DNA from: Litoditis marina
Taxonomy: Eukaryota > Nematoda > Chromadorea > Rhabditida > Rhabditidae
DNA length: 64,000 bases
Direction of reading: 5' to 3'
NCBI GenBank assembly: GCA_964036275.1
Contig: OZ038433.1
Location: 1,116,001-1,180,000 of the forward strand
Of this stretch, positions 36,783-47,670 are shown in pieces (the stretch's first letter is position 1; each line of letters begins with the position of its first letter). The notes under the pieces are model-generated. The model was not told the origin of the DNA, searched no databases, and was given only the letters and a program-made list of their open reading frames with translations. The position numbers were made by a program, and so were the translations under genes.

Positions 36783-39700
36783 ATGGCTGACCTGGCGCCC
36801 ATCATAATACCGTATTCCATTCTCTCCTTCAATGTCATTGGAATATTCGGAAACGCGAATCTCATCATAGCCACGTATCGAAACAAGGCGCTTAGAAGCA
36901 AGCATGGTACTCCAAGTTCACATTTACATCAAATTCCATACCATAAATGTTGATCCTAGTTAGTAGTCAAGTTCGAAAATTGAAGTGTGGATAGTGTCAA
37001 ATGTAAATACATAGTAGAGACCATTATTTTCACAACAGGTTCACGGTGAACTGTGTGAACTTTGTAGTGTGAACCGTATAGAAGAAAACATCATGCACAT
37101 CCAGCTCGTGACAAAAAAGTTTTGCGAATGAGCGAATGTTTGAACGAATGTGGAACTGGGAAATCTTCGGCAATGCAGCTTACACCTAAACGCACCCATG
37201 AATGTTTTTGCTTTCATGGGATTATGCAATACAATCAACGCTTTGGTCATTAAATACGGTGTTCAGGAATTCTGATGTGCGTCCTCTCCTTCTACCATAT
37301 TCTCTGTCTGTTATGTGAACTAGTCAACGTGACATTTGCACTGAAAGGAGGTACCATCCATCGGAATACCTGTTTCATATTCATGGCTCCGTATCTGGTA
37401 GTCAGGTAAAGTGTTTTTCTCATTTCCGTTCTTGTCTCTGGTTAGTTTCGCACAACACCTAACAGAGATTCGCGATTTTTCTAAAAACTCCAAAGTGGTG
37501 AAAAATAGCCTGGAATGTTTATTGGCACGCTGCCAAGTTTCAGTGGTTTTGTTTTGGCTGGCAAAATAGTACATCAACCGAAAATCGCGCGCAGCGCTGC
37601 GCAGATTAGTTTTTGATCACAACATTGCGGACTTTCAAAAGTGGTTTTATGTCATTTTCTCAAAAACTACTGAACGGATTTTTGAGATTTTGATAGAGAG
37701 AGATAGAGGAGGAAAGGCTTTATCATTGAGCTATTCGATATTTAATGTGCGACCAGTGATCTACAGTTATGCTGAATATCGTCTCGCAAAAATGTCTTCC
37801 GACAGCGGCCGCGTGGCGCGGCGTGGCGTGGCGGCCGCAAAATCGACGAATTTAATCGATTGGTCTGAAATTCGGAATATAGTTAGAAACAGCAGAGTTA
37901 TGTGTAAATCTGAAATCTTGGGCCAATTGGTAGAAAATGAGCCATTTTATCGCCTTGGAAACATTGCTTTTAGCTGCTTTGACAATCACTTCTAGATGCG
38001 CGGAGAGTGCGAAGTTAGCTGTTGCTTCGCTTTTTGGTAGTTTGAGTAGATTAAAATGTATTGAAAAAGCAATTATGTTAATCTGTAGAGATCCTGACTC
38101 CATAAAAAGGTTAATCGAACAATAACAAAATTGAAAGGATTCGAACCCTCGGCCTACTGGACTGTAGTGCGCTGCTCTGCCGACTAAGCCAAATAGCCAC
38201 GAAGTAAGAAAGAAATGGACGGTGCCACACGTGCGCTGCCCGAAGTCAAGGATTGATCACGGTTTCTGAGAGAATGCTTACTAACCAAACTTGTAACGCA
38301 GTTCATGTTTTACAAATCAACATAGTTTTACCTGTTGAATTGAATAAACTCTCAAGAAGCAATAATTGATTAGATGTCTTTATTTCTTATCTATTAATTC
38401 ATTATTTCTTTCGGAAATATAGAAAAAGAGGTCAATTTGTATAAAAAAACGAATGTAAAGTGAGAAACGATTAGCTTTTGAGATTGAACTGCATGGAATG
38501 TAGAAAAGGAGGTCAATAACTCAAGAGGGAAATGAAAAATCTAATCTCGCAATTTTCATGATCATCCTGACAAACTAAATCAGAAAATAAGTGTTCAACC
38601 TTTGACAACATTCCGCTTACACGAAAAACGTATCTGAAACAAAAATTAGCTATACTGTCAATCAATCGCACAATCACGTGAAACATGTCAAACACAGCAG
38701 AACTCAGAAACGTGAAAAGAAAGACAAAGTGCACCATCCCTCATTAGAATGCTAACTTCACGTGAATATTCAATTCTGTTCTGTTAACAGTTTCGAATCA
38801 GTGGTGAGAAACTATCAAATTCGAACGTTTTAACTAATGATTGTTTGCTGCAAGTTCTTTCTCAGTAGAAAACCAAAATATTTTTGACCCATGAAAATTG
38901 CGAGATTAGATTTTTAATTTCCCTCTTGAGTTATTGACCTCCTTTTCTACATTCCATGCAGTTCAATCTCTAAGCTAATCGTTTCTCACTTTACATTCGT
39001 TTTTTATACAAATGTACTGCCCGTGAGATAGCTCCTGGTCAGCAGTATGTCAATAGCTTTTAAAGGTCTGCTAATCTTCCTTTACAGTTGTCTTCAATCT
39101 ACAATGTTTCTGCTCCTATCCTTCGATCTTCTACTGGCCGTCGTCATTCCAATCAAGTGAGAAAATGTTATTTGTAGGTCACCGTGGCTGAATGATGAAT
39201 AGGAATCATAAAATTGTTTGGTTTCCCCCACCTATAACCCTCTATTGTAATGTCCCTAAACTTCCAGGTCAAAATTTGGTATGTTGGCGTTTTTAAAAAT
39301 TTTCCAAAGTTTGTTAACGTTTTCTTCACCTTTACTACTACACACTCTTTTAGCTTGAAAAGTAAATAATAAGTTATTCATTAGTCAAACCCTCCTCAAT
39401 ATTCAACGGACTACTGTAGAAGTACATCGATTGGTGGAACAGAGTATACGTATTCGTTCCCCAGGATAGGATCAGCCCTGAAACTAACCATTCTCGGTTA
39501 CACTACTACTGCAACTCATTTACCGTACAATTATGCACTTTACCTAACGTATGAGACTCTTTAGCACATTTCTCTCAAACTTTCTAACTCTCATTTCGAT
39601 TTTTACACGCTCCTCTCAAATACATACTGTGAAAAAAGAATTGTCCAGTCAGACAAGAATCAGTAATCAAACTATCAATCAACTAGTGATAAAAACTCGA

Positions 39701-42700
39701 TCAAATTGTTGTTCCGGCCGATTACTGATTACATAAAAGATATAACCAAAGACTGAGTTCGAAAACTGCTAGCGCAGTGGGACAAGCTTTGAACAAGTCA
39801 ACCGAAAAGCAGTGCGATCAAAGTACAAGTCAGAGGAGCAGCAAAACATACATCCAATAGACTTGAGAACCCCAAGTAGTTCTACTCAATAGTTCATTAG
39901 ATCTAAACCATCGTGACTCGTTACTTGCAGGTACATGCTGACTCCAATCGTAAAGTACATCTGCCTGATATCGATCCCTGCCATTTTATATGCTGTTCTA
40001 ATCATTTCTCTGTCCCTCTATTACATGCTCATTGTGGATGTCGGGGCCGATCCGGAGTAAGTGAAACATAGTCTTCGCCAAATAAATGACGGCGGGATAC
40101 GGTATACGCTACTTCATGATGTGTATGCACACTTCTTCATCATGCTTAAAGGAGCCTTCGCTAAGTGGAGAGTGGGTCGACGCTGTATACATTTCGCTCT
40201 GAACCACCGTATTTGTAGTGTTTGATGTGGTCCTCTTCCAGTCGTAGTTCGAAACTTCCCTAAACATTCCTTATTTGCCATAGTTCCGTTCATTTTAGGA
40301 TACTGTTATGCAACCCGCCACTCTCCATGCATCCTACCGTGACTAACTTCTGGTCGAGGTTCAATGGATACTGTAATCTCGTCGCGCTCGCCTTCTATCT
40401 GATAATATACATAATCGTCTATCTCAGAGGTACACAAGCAGCTCAGAGCAGTGAAAATACTTGTAAACATCGTTTATCGCTTTTGGTCAACCTTTCTTTT
40501 TTCTAGAGTATCGTCACTGGAAATCGGATGCATCAGTTTACGGTAACTGTTGTTACGTTAGTGGTTAGTAGGACTTTGAATCAAGTTTACACTTCATTAT
40601 TGACTCAGCTAAACTAGCAGCCTCGGATAAAATGATGCCCAAATTGAAAGCTTCGCAGCACAGACCATAACTCGAAGTCAAATAACTAGGATTACGCCAC
40701 TTGTTAACACAAATTTAGCATTTGTTACACAGTTCAACCGAACCTAAACACTTGCTCCAGTTACGGAAAAGAATACATAGTATGTTCTCTTAGACTACTT
40801 CTAATCTACTTTATTCCTTTGACATTCGGAACCAATTCCAGACCGCCAAGACAGCTCAATCATCATTCAGGGGAGTAACAAAATTAGCGACGCACGTAAG
40901 GTAACATTACCAACATGAGTCACACATGAGTTATTTGCTGTCGGCAAAATAACGTTTATGAAGTCATATAAACTCGAGCCTTGAACACACTAAAAGGAAA
41001 TATTGAGCATGGAGTTTGTGAGAATCAAACTAAACTGATGTTTTACTGAAAGTAAGTAGAGAAAAGGCTGATGGAACTCAGGAGCACTAACAAAGATACA
41101 CCCGATTTCCGGAAACCATGTTATTGTGTCGGTTTGGTTGAATTCCGATTGTAGCTGACCTACGTTTAGGTGAAAAAAACAAATTCATTTGCACTGATGC
41201 CTTCTAGGTGATGAGGTCTTTGACCTGGCTGATAGTCTGTTTCGTGTTCACATGGTGTTGTTGCATGTTCTGTGTGGACATCGCTCAACTCCTCAATTTG
41301 GACCAGAGATGGCGGGAGATACTTCAAAGCTATGCGGTTGGTTACTGTAGACTTAGATCTCATCGGCACTGAAAACGTCAGTATAGGGCGTGCCAAAGTT
41401 ATAAATTGTTGTCACTCGCCGGAATCGAACCTGCGAGCAAAATATTGGTAGGCTAGGCGGTAACCACTGCGCTACAGGAGCGGACGATAGGCAAGCTTTG
41501 AAATCGAGATCCGCACATAGCGGAAATTGAGATCAACAGTACCCACCCGCCTTCACATTGGCGACGACTATCTGTTTATCAGTACGACCTAGGTTTTCAA
41601 ACCTTCGGGTATTCGAGTTCTCGAAAATTTCGAGTTTTCGAGACGAGTTCCGAGTTTGACTTTAACAACCCTAGTACGATCTCAGAAACCTTACCTTCGA
41701 TTGTCAAAGAAATAATAGACATCAGGCACTGCAGAAACCCCCCCCCCCCCGTACCTGGTGAGGTCACATCATGAGCTAACTCACGAACTACCTCACGAGC
41801 TTACCTCCTGAGCTTACTATGCCTAACCACTGTATATTTGGGAACTCGTCAGCCACTTGAGAAGTGGCTGAAGATCCAGATCCAGCACAAAGATCAAAAC
41901 AGGATTTTGACGCTAAAGTGATTATGGATCGAGAGCCTATTCAGTAATTTTGATGCATATTATTCCAGGTTCTTTTCGCATTGCTGGCTTATTCTATGAA
42001 CTACTACGTCTATTTCATTCGCAACAAACAGTACAGAAAAACCTTTTTGGAACAGTTGAATTTCGTACTGCCCAAGTGCATTAACATGAGTACTACGAAT
42101 GAAGTAACAGTAAGTTCCACTCTGTCCCTTATAGTTGTCGCTCAGAGAAAGGCGGAAGCATACTGTACATTTCACTTAGTGCTGTGTAAGAAGAAATATA
42201 TACGATTCGTCAACAACATTGCGATCGGTCCAGCTAGTATAGTGGTTAGCGTCCGCGCCTCCGCGCCTCCGCGTCCGCGTTTGGGCCCGGTTCGAGTCTC
42301 ACATGAGGCGGATATTCTATGAATGTGGCATGCACCATACTTCACTTTTAAACGTCAGTTTTACCCTTTTAGGCTGGGGTAGAGGCGAAATGTACCACTT
42401 TTTAGCACCATATTCCAACCGTTTAGGTCGAAAGTATTTTTAAATCTTCCATGCAGACAGCGTACATCAACGTCCTTCATAGATTCGATGTAAAACACAC
42501 GTACCTCAAAAGCAAGCACGTTGTATACAAAGACGTACTCCGAAGAAAACTTACATGAAAAAAATTCCAGCGATAGTAAATGCCAAAGTTATTAGTTTCT
42601 GTCTCCCGCCAGAATCGAACCTCCGAGCAAAACATTCGTACCAGGGCACTCACCATTGCGCTATCAGAGCACATAACCGGTAACTTTGGAATCGAAGGAA

Positions 42701-43234
42701 TGTGTGCGGACACCGCGAAAAGTGAGATATACAGTACCCTCCCGCCTTTCCGTTGGCGACGACTTTACTGGGTCTTTGTTTAGTTACAGTTATCAGATTT
42801 GGACTAACCAGCNNNNNNNNNNNNNNNNNNNNNNNNNNNNNNNNNNNNNNNNNNNNNNNNNNNNNNNNNNNNNNNNNNNNNNNNNNNNNNNNNNNNNNNN
42901 NNNNNNNNNNNNNNNNNNNNNNNNNNNNNNNNNNNNNNNNNNNNNNNNNNNNNNNNNNNNNNNNNNNNNNNNNNNNNNNNNNNNNNNNNNNNNNNNNNNN
43001 NNNNNNNNNNNNACTGCACGGAGCGTACCTGAGGAAGGAGTGTGAATTTCTCCGTGATGAAAAAGTCGGTTATCTGTGTTTCTGTTGATCATTTCAAGCG
43101 CAAGTTGCTCAACTGTTAATACGGTTTATCCAGTTTCACGAAAACGGTACAATTTATACTCATACTAATATATTTTCTCTCTTGTTTTCTTTTTGCAGGT
43201 TGTTAACATGATCTGGTTGATGAGCACAGCGTAA
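36783..43234 (+). CDS. Seven-helix chemoreceptor-like GPCR (SRSX-like)
   Basis: Ten exons: 36783-36906, 37267-37405, 39088-39156, 39931-40056, 40299-40429, 40507-40542, 40842-40900, 41208-41336, 41969-42109, 43199-43234 (TAA). Phases agree at every junction, giving 329 residues. Helix 1 carries NVIGIFGNANLIIA followed by LRSKHG, a typical nematode SRSX/rhodopsin-like start. Helix 2-3 is CVLSFYHILCLLCELV with a Cys in the loop (HRNTC). Helix 3 ends SFDLLLAVVIPIK in place of a classical DRY. Later exons give helices 4 to 7 and a tail with NYYVYF. TTCAG at 36766-36770 may be a trans-splice or 5'-UTR acceptor 12 nt before the ATG. AATAAA is at 43405. The last intron (42110-43198) contains the 200-N gap, so an unseen alternative end is possible. 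The ligand is unknown. Confidence 0.85.
38437..39012. repeat. Long inverted repeat (about 123-bp arms)
   Basis: 38437-38562 is matched in inverse by 38890-39012 (for example CTCAAGAGGGAAATGAAAAA against TTTTTAATTTCCCTCTTGAG). The loop holds a family D element. It lies in a GPCR intron just before exon 3. Confidence 0.75.
41391..41571 (-). mobile_element. tRNA-derived SINE, copy 3
   Basis: CGCCGGAATCGAACCTGCGA, GGTAACCACTGCGCTACA and TTGGCGACGACTAT mark the same family. It lies in a GPCR intron. Confidence 0.8.
41590..41673. mobile_element. Short degenerate relative of the hAT-type element
   Basis: The right end TTTAACAACCCTA and interior GAGTTTTCGAG match the 18441-18885 element; the left end is decayed (TAGGTTTTCAAACC). 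The flanks GTACGACC and GTACGATC look like an 8-bp duplication with one change. It lies in a GPCR intron. Confidence 0.65.
42222..42300 (+). repeat. tRNA-like sequence, not a functional tRNA
   Basis: A-box-like TAGTATAGTGGTTAGC and B-box-like GGTTCGAGTC are present, but the middle is a CCGCGCCT tandem and the acceptor ends do not pair. Probably a SINE head or tRNA remnant. Confidence 0.5.
42573..42770 (-). mobile_element. tRNA-derived SINE, copy 4
   Basis: CGCCAGAATCGAACCTCCGA, CATTGCGCTATCAGAGCACA and CGTTGGCGACGACTTTAC. It ends about 40 bp before the assembly gap. Confidence 0.8.
42813..43012. other. Assembly gap (200 N)
   Basis: Exactly 200 N, a conventional placeholder for a gap of unknown size. 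A SINE ends about 40 bp to its left. The right flank starts with a short coding-like frame (HGAYLRKECEFLRDEK, stop near 43085). Confidence 0.99.
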
Positions 43235-43404
43235 GACTAAGATATTTGCTAGTCCACACTAGACGAATGTTCTGAAGTTCAATTCTTGTTCTTACTTCTG
43301 TTCAGATATTCGCAATGTATTCGTACAGGGATTTCTGATGAAAATGTATGAATCTTCAGAGAATGAAAAATTAACCAGTGTGAAAAGTGTTGTATGTGTA
43401 TCAT

Positions 43405-43410
43405 AATAAA
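43405..43410 (+). terminator. Poly(A) signal of the GPCR gene
   Basis: AATAAA lies 171 nt past the stop codon at 43234. Confidence 0.55.
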
Positions 43411-43888
43411 AACAATTACAGATCATATTTCTACCGATGGTATAAGTTTTCTCTCCAAATTTTAAAAAGACAAACCCACAAATGATAAGTTGAAAATTAC
43501 CAACAAAAACCCAGTATGATCAATTCCCTATTGTTTTGAAGTGATCGTTTTCAGATTCGAGCTCTTTTCGAGACTAGGACCGAATCGACATTGCGCTGAA
43601 AGGTCGTGTGTCATCAACAAAAGGTTCCCGATATGTTCTCCTTCTACTCATAAATGTTAGTCTTCAAGTATTGATCTCTTCTCTCCAATGATGCTGGTTC
43701 TAGAATGATTGAGTTATATGCAAACAGTTTCTTCAACGAGTTCTTTCACTGTTGGAGGGTGACTACATGCCTACAACAGTCTGAGAAACGTTGTAGCCCT
43801 TCCTTCGATTCATTTATTCACCTTCTCGCGCAAGCCTGTCAATCGATCGCCTATCATATGAATCATTGACCTTAATAAAAATGTCATG

Positions 43889-44116
43889 TCACAGACCGCA
43901 GAGCCCATATCTGATCGGAGGTGTGTCGCCAGACAACACAAACTCTAGATTTTCGTCTCTCTCAACTATTGAATATTCACACACCGTGGTGCTTGGCAAT
44001 CCATGCAATTCTTCAATTCTAGAATTTCCAATTACTATATGCGGATTGTTGGAAAAGTTCCTGAAGCAATCTATCGCACCAACCAAACATCCCGAACTAA
44101 GGTCAGGGTAGAACTG
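43889..44116 (-). CDS. Probable terminal exon of an unrecognised minus-strand gene
   Basis: On the minus strand an open frame runs from a good acceptor (TCTTACAG, just above 44116) to a stop at 43889. It starts FYPDLSSGCLVGAIDCF and ends TPPIRYGLCGL. The same frame stays open a little further upstream (to about 44155), so the true acceptor may differ. AATAAA on this strand near 43812-43817 would suit a 3' end. Residue use looks protein-like, but I found no clear upstream exons and no family. It may be a remnant. Confidence 0.4.
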   Translation of the reverse strand, partial: QFYPDLSSGCLVGAIDCFRNFSNNPHIVIGNSRIEELHGLPSTTVCEYSIVERDENLEFVLSGDTPPIRYGLCGL

Positions 44117-44784
44117 TAAGACTTCTTCGACAGTTTCCGAATAACCAGAACGCTTATTTCATGAGCAGTGGAAGCAAACTTATTCCTTGATTTATTTGTG
44201 TAAATATAATACCATCGTGTGCACATATATTGTTTTGCCAGATTCATGAGAACTAATATAATTATGGTGTGTAGTACAAAAAATATACATTAGTACAGAG
44301 TTTTAAATGTCTTTGATTTGTTATGCTCATTTTAAAGCTTTCACATTAGTTTTTTTTTTAATTTTTATAGTGCATTTACATTTTACTGTGAATATATTGA
44401 CCATATGAAGAAGTCGAATTGATTTCACTATCGTTTTGTGAATTTGTATATGTATTTATTATCATTTATGAGCATGAAAGCCATATTACAAAAATAATCT
44501 GAAACCAATTGTTCATTCCGATTTCTTCGTTTATTCAACGGTCGAGGCAAAATATCTATTTGAGTAGAAATTATATTTAACTTGTATATAAGTATAATAC
44601 TTATAATGCACATATACACATATTCTTAAGCTTTATTCCCCTTGCAGTTATTCATGTATTTATTATTGTGTGTTTAGCTCAACATAAATTTGAGCACAAA
44701 AAATGTTTGGCTCCAGGTACTGTCACATATATTTTGAACATATAGGACAGTCACTCTGAGATAAACATTGTTGTGTTATGTTTG

Positions 44785-44895
44785 ATGCTCTCTTACACTG
44801 TTCATTGAAAAGAGCAATGTTCGATGCTCTCTTACACTGTTCGTTGAAAAGAGCAATGTTTGATGCTCTCTTACACTGTTCATTGAAAAGAGCGA
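44785..44895. repeat. 39-bp tandem repeat, about three copies
   Basis: The unit contains GATGCTCTCTTACACTGTTC and ATTGAAAAGAGCAATGTT. The copies differ at a few bases. Confidence 0.85.
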
Positions 44896-45029
44896 AAAAT
44901 TACCTGTTAAACATGCTTCTGTGAAACATGTAAAAATTGTTAGCATGTAAAACATTTTAAAGCTTATTGAAAGGAGCAAAAAAAAATTTCCTCGAAATAT
45001 GTTTCCCTGGAACATGAAAAAGTTTCACC

Positions 45030-45265
45030 GATTCTAGCATTGCTCATCGAAAAGAGCAAAAAATTTTATCCGGGAAAATATGTTTGTTCAAAACATTTAA
45101 AAAATTTGTGTTTTCTAATACTGCTCATCGAAAAGAGCAAAAAATTTTATCCGGGAAAATATGTTTGTTCAAAACATTTAAAAAATTTGTGTTTTCTAAT
45201 ACTGCTCATCGAAAAGAACAAAAAATTTCATCCGGGAAAACGTGTTTCTTTAAAACATTTCAAAA
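45030..45265. repeat. 78-bp tandem repeat, about three copies
   Basis: The unit contains CTCATCGAAAAGAGCAAAAA and AAAATATGTTTGTTCAAAAC. The first two copies are almost identical and the third has diverged. It shares the GAAAAGAGCAA core with the 39-bp repeat just upstream. Confidence 0.85.
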
Positions 45266-45335
45266 TTTTCATTTTATTTCTGCTGTGTGCCATATGACTC
45301 ATGGCGCGCCCTCTCCCTCAAAAGGGGGCGGGCCG

Positions 45336-45594
45336 CTAGAAAGGGGGCGGGCCGTGTCCGTGGATGTCACCATACATCTCTCCAGCAACTATTTCCAGAT
45401 AGCTGTGAGCAGCAACCTTCGAACTATCTCCACCAGGAACGCCCCAATTCACTAGAATGATAGTTGTTAGAATGTGGAAAACAGGAAACACCGGAACCTT
45501 CACTTGACTGCTGCTCTTGTCTGACACTCCAATGAATTGAACTCGGTTAAGGAACCGTTCACTGAATGTGTTGTGGACGGAGAAAGAACAATCC
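45336..45594 (-). CDS. Coding-like minus-strand segment without ATG
   Basis: An 86-codon open frame reads through protein-like sequence (FSVHNTFSERFLNRVQFIG, then a hydrophobic VFHILTTIILVNWG) and ends at a stop at 45336. It has no ATG. It could be an exon of the gene ending at 43889 or a decayed copy. The last residues come from a GC-rich tandem (GGGGGCGGGCCG), which argues that the end is not real. Confidence 0.2.
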
Positions 45595-45934
45595 GTTTAT
45601 AGTGATGTTAGAAACACTGATCTACATCAACAAGCTTTTACAGCCCTTTTAAATAGAGAGGAAGCGTGTTTCCATATGTGTCAAAACGAACATCTTTTGG
45701 ATCAAAACATTCATTTCCAATAGTGAACTTATCAATAAAGTTTGTAACGAATGTTCGTGTTAATTCACGTTCGTTTACAATTGTTTATCGATGATACATT
45801 GTCTAATCGGAGCGTATTGTTCTTCTATGTATCTTCTTGTACATGTTACGTCTTCCGCTTTACAGGATGAATTCGTCTGAAATAATATATATTTAGCCTT
45901 TTTTGATTGCAATAAAACTTTTTTTCTGTTTCAG

Positions 45935-46735
45935 AAGAGCCCCTCGCAAACATATTCCAAAAATTGGTCACCTCAAGATAAATTACACCCTCCTAAATAT
46001 ATGGTAATAGACAGCCAAACGTACTTCGGAACTTTTTTTTGTACAACTTCGGAATTTTTTGAAGAGTGTTATCTGCAATCAGAATGGTCTGAATTGAGTT
46101 CAAATTTATAATATTGTGTTTACTAGAAAAGTAAGACACTTTTATCATTCCAATTATCTTATTGAAAGTTTAAGTAACGGACGAGTGCTATACTTTTTCA
46201 GCAGAATATTTTCGGCCGCTAGAAAATGATTTGTATTTGCGGGTTGGAATTGAGTTACCAAAGGCTGATTTACCTTGCCAACTACTGAACTGGTATAGTA
46301 CTTTTCATTCCTACTGATGCTTCTACAGTATGCTCACAAAACTTTGAGTCCCTTTTCTTACGTAAATGTTATCAGACACCGCAACGTTTGAATTCGGTTT
46401 TGATTCCCCATTACAAAGAGTAATCAAACCGTTTCTCAAAAAATTAAAGTTGGCTCTAGAAAACAGCCGATGGAAGAAAGTTCGAATACTGTAGGAGTGT
46501 CAGTAGGAATGATGTGGACTATAAGTTGTACTAACTACCACACTATTTGAGATCATTCCCACGTAACCTACGTTAATCGATGTGGTACGAGAATGCTTTA
46601 TAATTATGGTGTAATAGATCCTTGTCTGTATTGTCAAAAACTAACTGTGACTTCCTTGTGACAGATGGTTATTATCTTCAGAAGTTCCACATCGCTCGTT
46701 TCCACCGCTATATTTTCAGCCTGAGTTGTAAATAA
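45935..46735 (+). CDS. Putative three-exon gene fragment, unrecognised
   Basis: Three plus-strand open segments join in phase: 45935-46097, 46175-46297, 46665-46735. They give about 118 residues, starting KSPSQTYSKNWSPQDK, with RVGIELPKADLPCQLL in the middle, ending FSLSCK with TAA. AATAAA overlaps the stop at 46731. I found no start exon. The DNA is AT-rich, so part of this could be chance, and the splice sites were chosen to keep the frame open. Confidence 0.28.
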
Positions 46736-47399
46736 ACTCTGTATTGATCGAGAGAATAGAGTTATTGAGTATCTAGTATCAGAGTATCGAGTATCAGATA
46801 AAACCGTCATTCTTTTAAAATCAATTTAGAAAAAGTGTAAACTGATAAAATTATATGTTAATAACATTTGAACTACGTCGTGAGTTATTCTCATAAAGCT
46901 TTTGCGAAATTACTACCAATTCATGATATTCATAAGTGGGCCTTTTTCATATCAGTTTGCTACAACTTTATGCTCATTTTGAAGAGAGAAAAAACTATAA
47001 TCGTCACATTTGTTAATTCGAAACATAGAATTCATCCTCACCTTTTGTTTTCTATCCGAGAAAACCAAATTCTGGTCGATAATAATGAATGCAATTAAAA
47101 ATATTGATTTGCAAATCATTTCGATCGTCTGCCTATAACTGGTGTAAATAGCATGGTTCCTATACGCGCATTTTGAGGGATGTGGGTGTGAGATTACACG
47201 TCAGAGAGCGAGAGAGAGAAAGAGAGCGAGAGAGGGAGGAGAGAGAGCGAGAGAACATACCAAGAGGTAGTGACGAACTGTAGAAAGGGCCGGACCGTCA
47301 GAGCAACACTGGAGCAAGCTTGACTTTTGGATACTTCACGCGAAAAATATTCAGTGAAGGGGTGCCAAACCTAAAAAACTGTCTCTCGCTGGAATTGAA

Positions 47400-47503
47400 C
47401 CCTTTTTCTCGCCCCTTTTTCTCTTTCTCTCTCTCGTCCCCTCTTTTCATCTCTTACTCTCTCTCTCTCTGTCTTTCTCTCTGTCTTTCTCTCTCTCTGT
47501 CTT

Positions 47504-47583
<80 letters not shown>
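47400..47583. repeat. (CT)n microsatellite
   Basis: A long CT tract, with interspersed GTCTTT units and a pure run near 47515-47581, ends 88 bp before the ATG of the secreted protein gene. Confidence 0.9.
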
Positions 47584-47587
<4 letters not shown>

Positions 47588-47670
47588 CCACCAACCTGCT
47601 TTCCCCTGCGGGAATCCTTTCTCTTCTCGGATCGTGACCCATATATATCAGTTCACCTCTCCCCCTCGCT

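Noticed and set aside
37690..37995. 101-codon plus-strand frame
   Set aside because: No family, and it lies in a GPCR intron between well-phased exons; the region looks like a mobile fragment (generic TTTTTGAGATTTTGA sequence).
38125..38205. Minus-strand tRNA-like sequence
   Set aside because: It has B-box-like GGTTCGAATCC and a pairable middle, but the acceptor ends do not pair, so it is not called a tRNA gene.
45040..45455. Open frames with repeated LIEKSKKFYPGKY-type peptide
   Set aside because: The 78-bp tandem repeat is a multiple of three and keeps frames open; no start or splice context.
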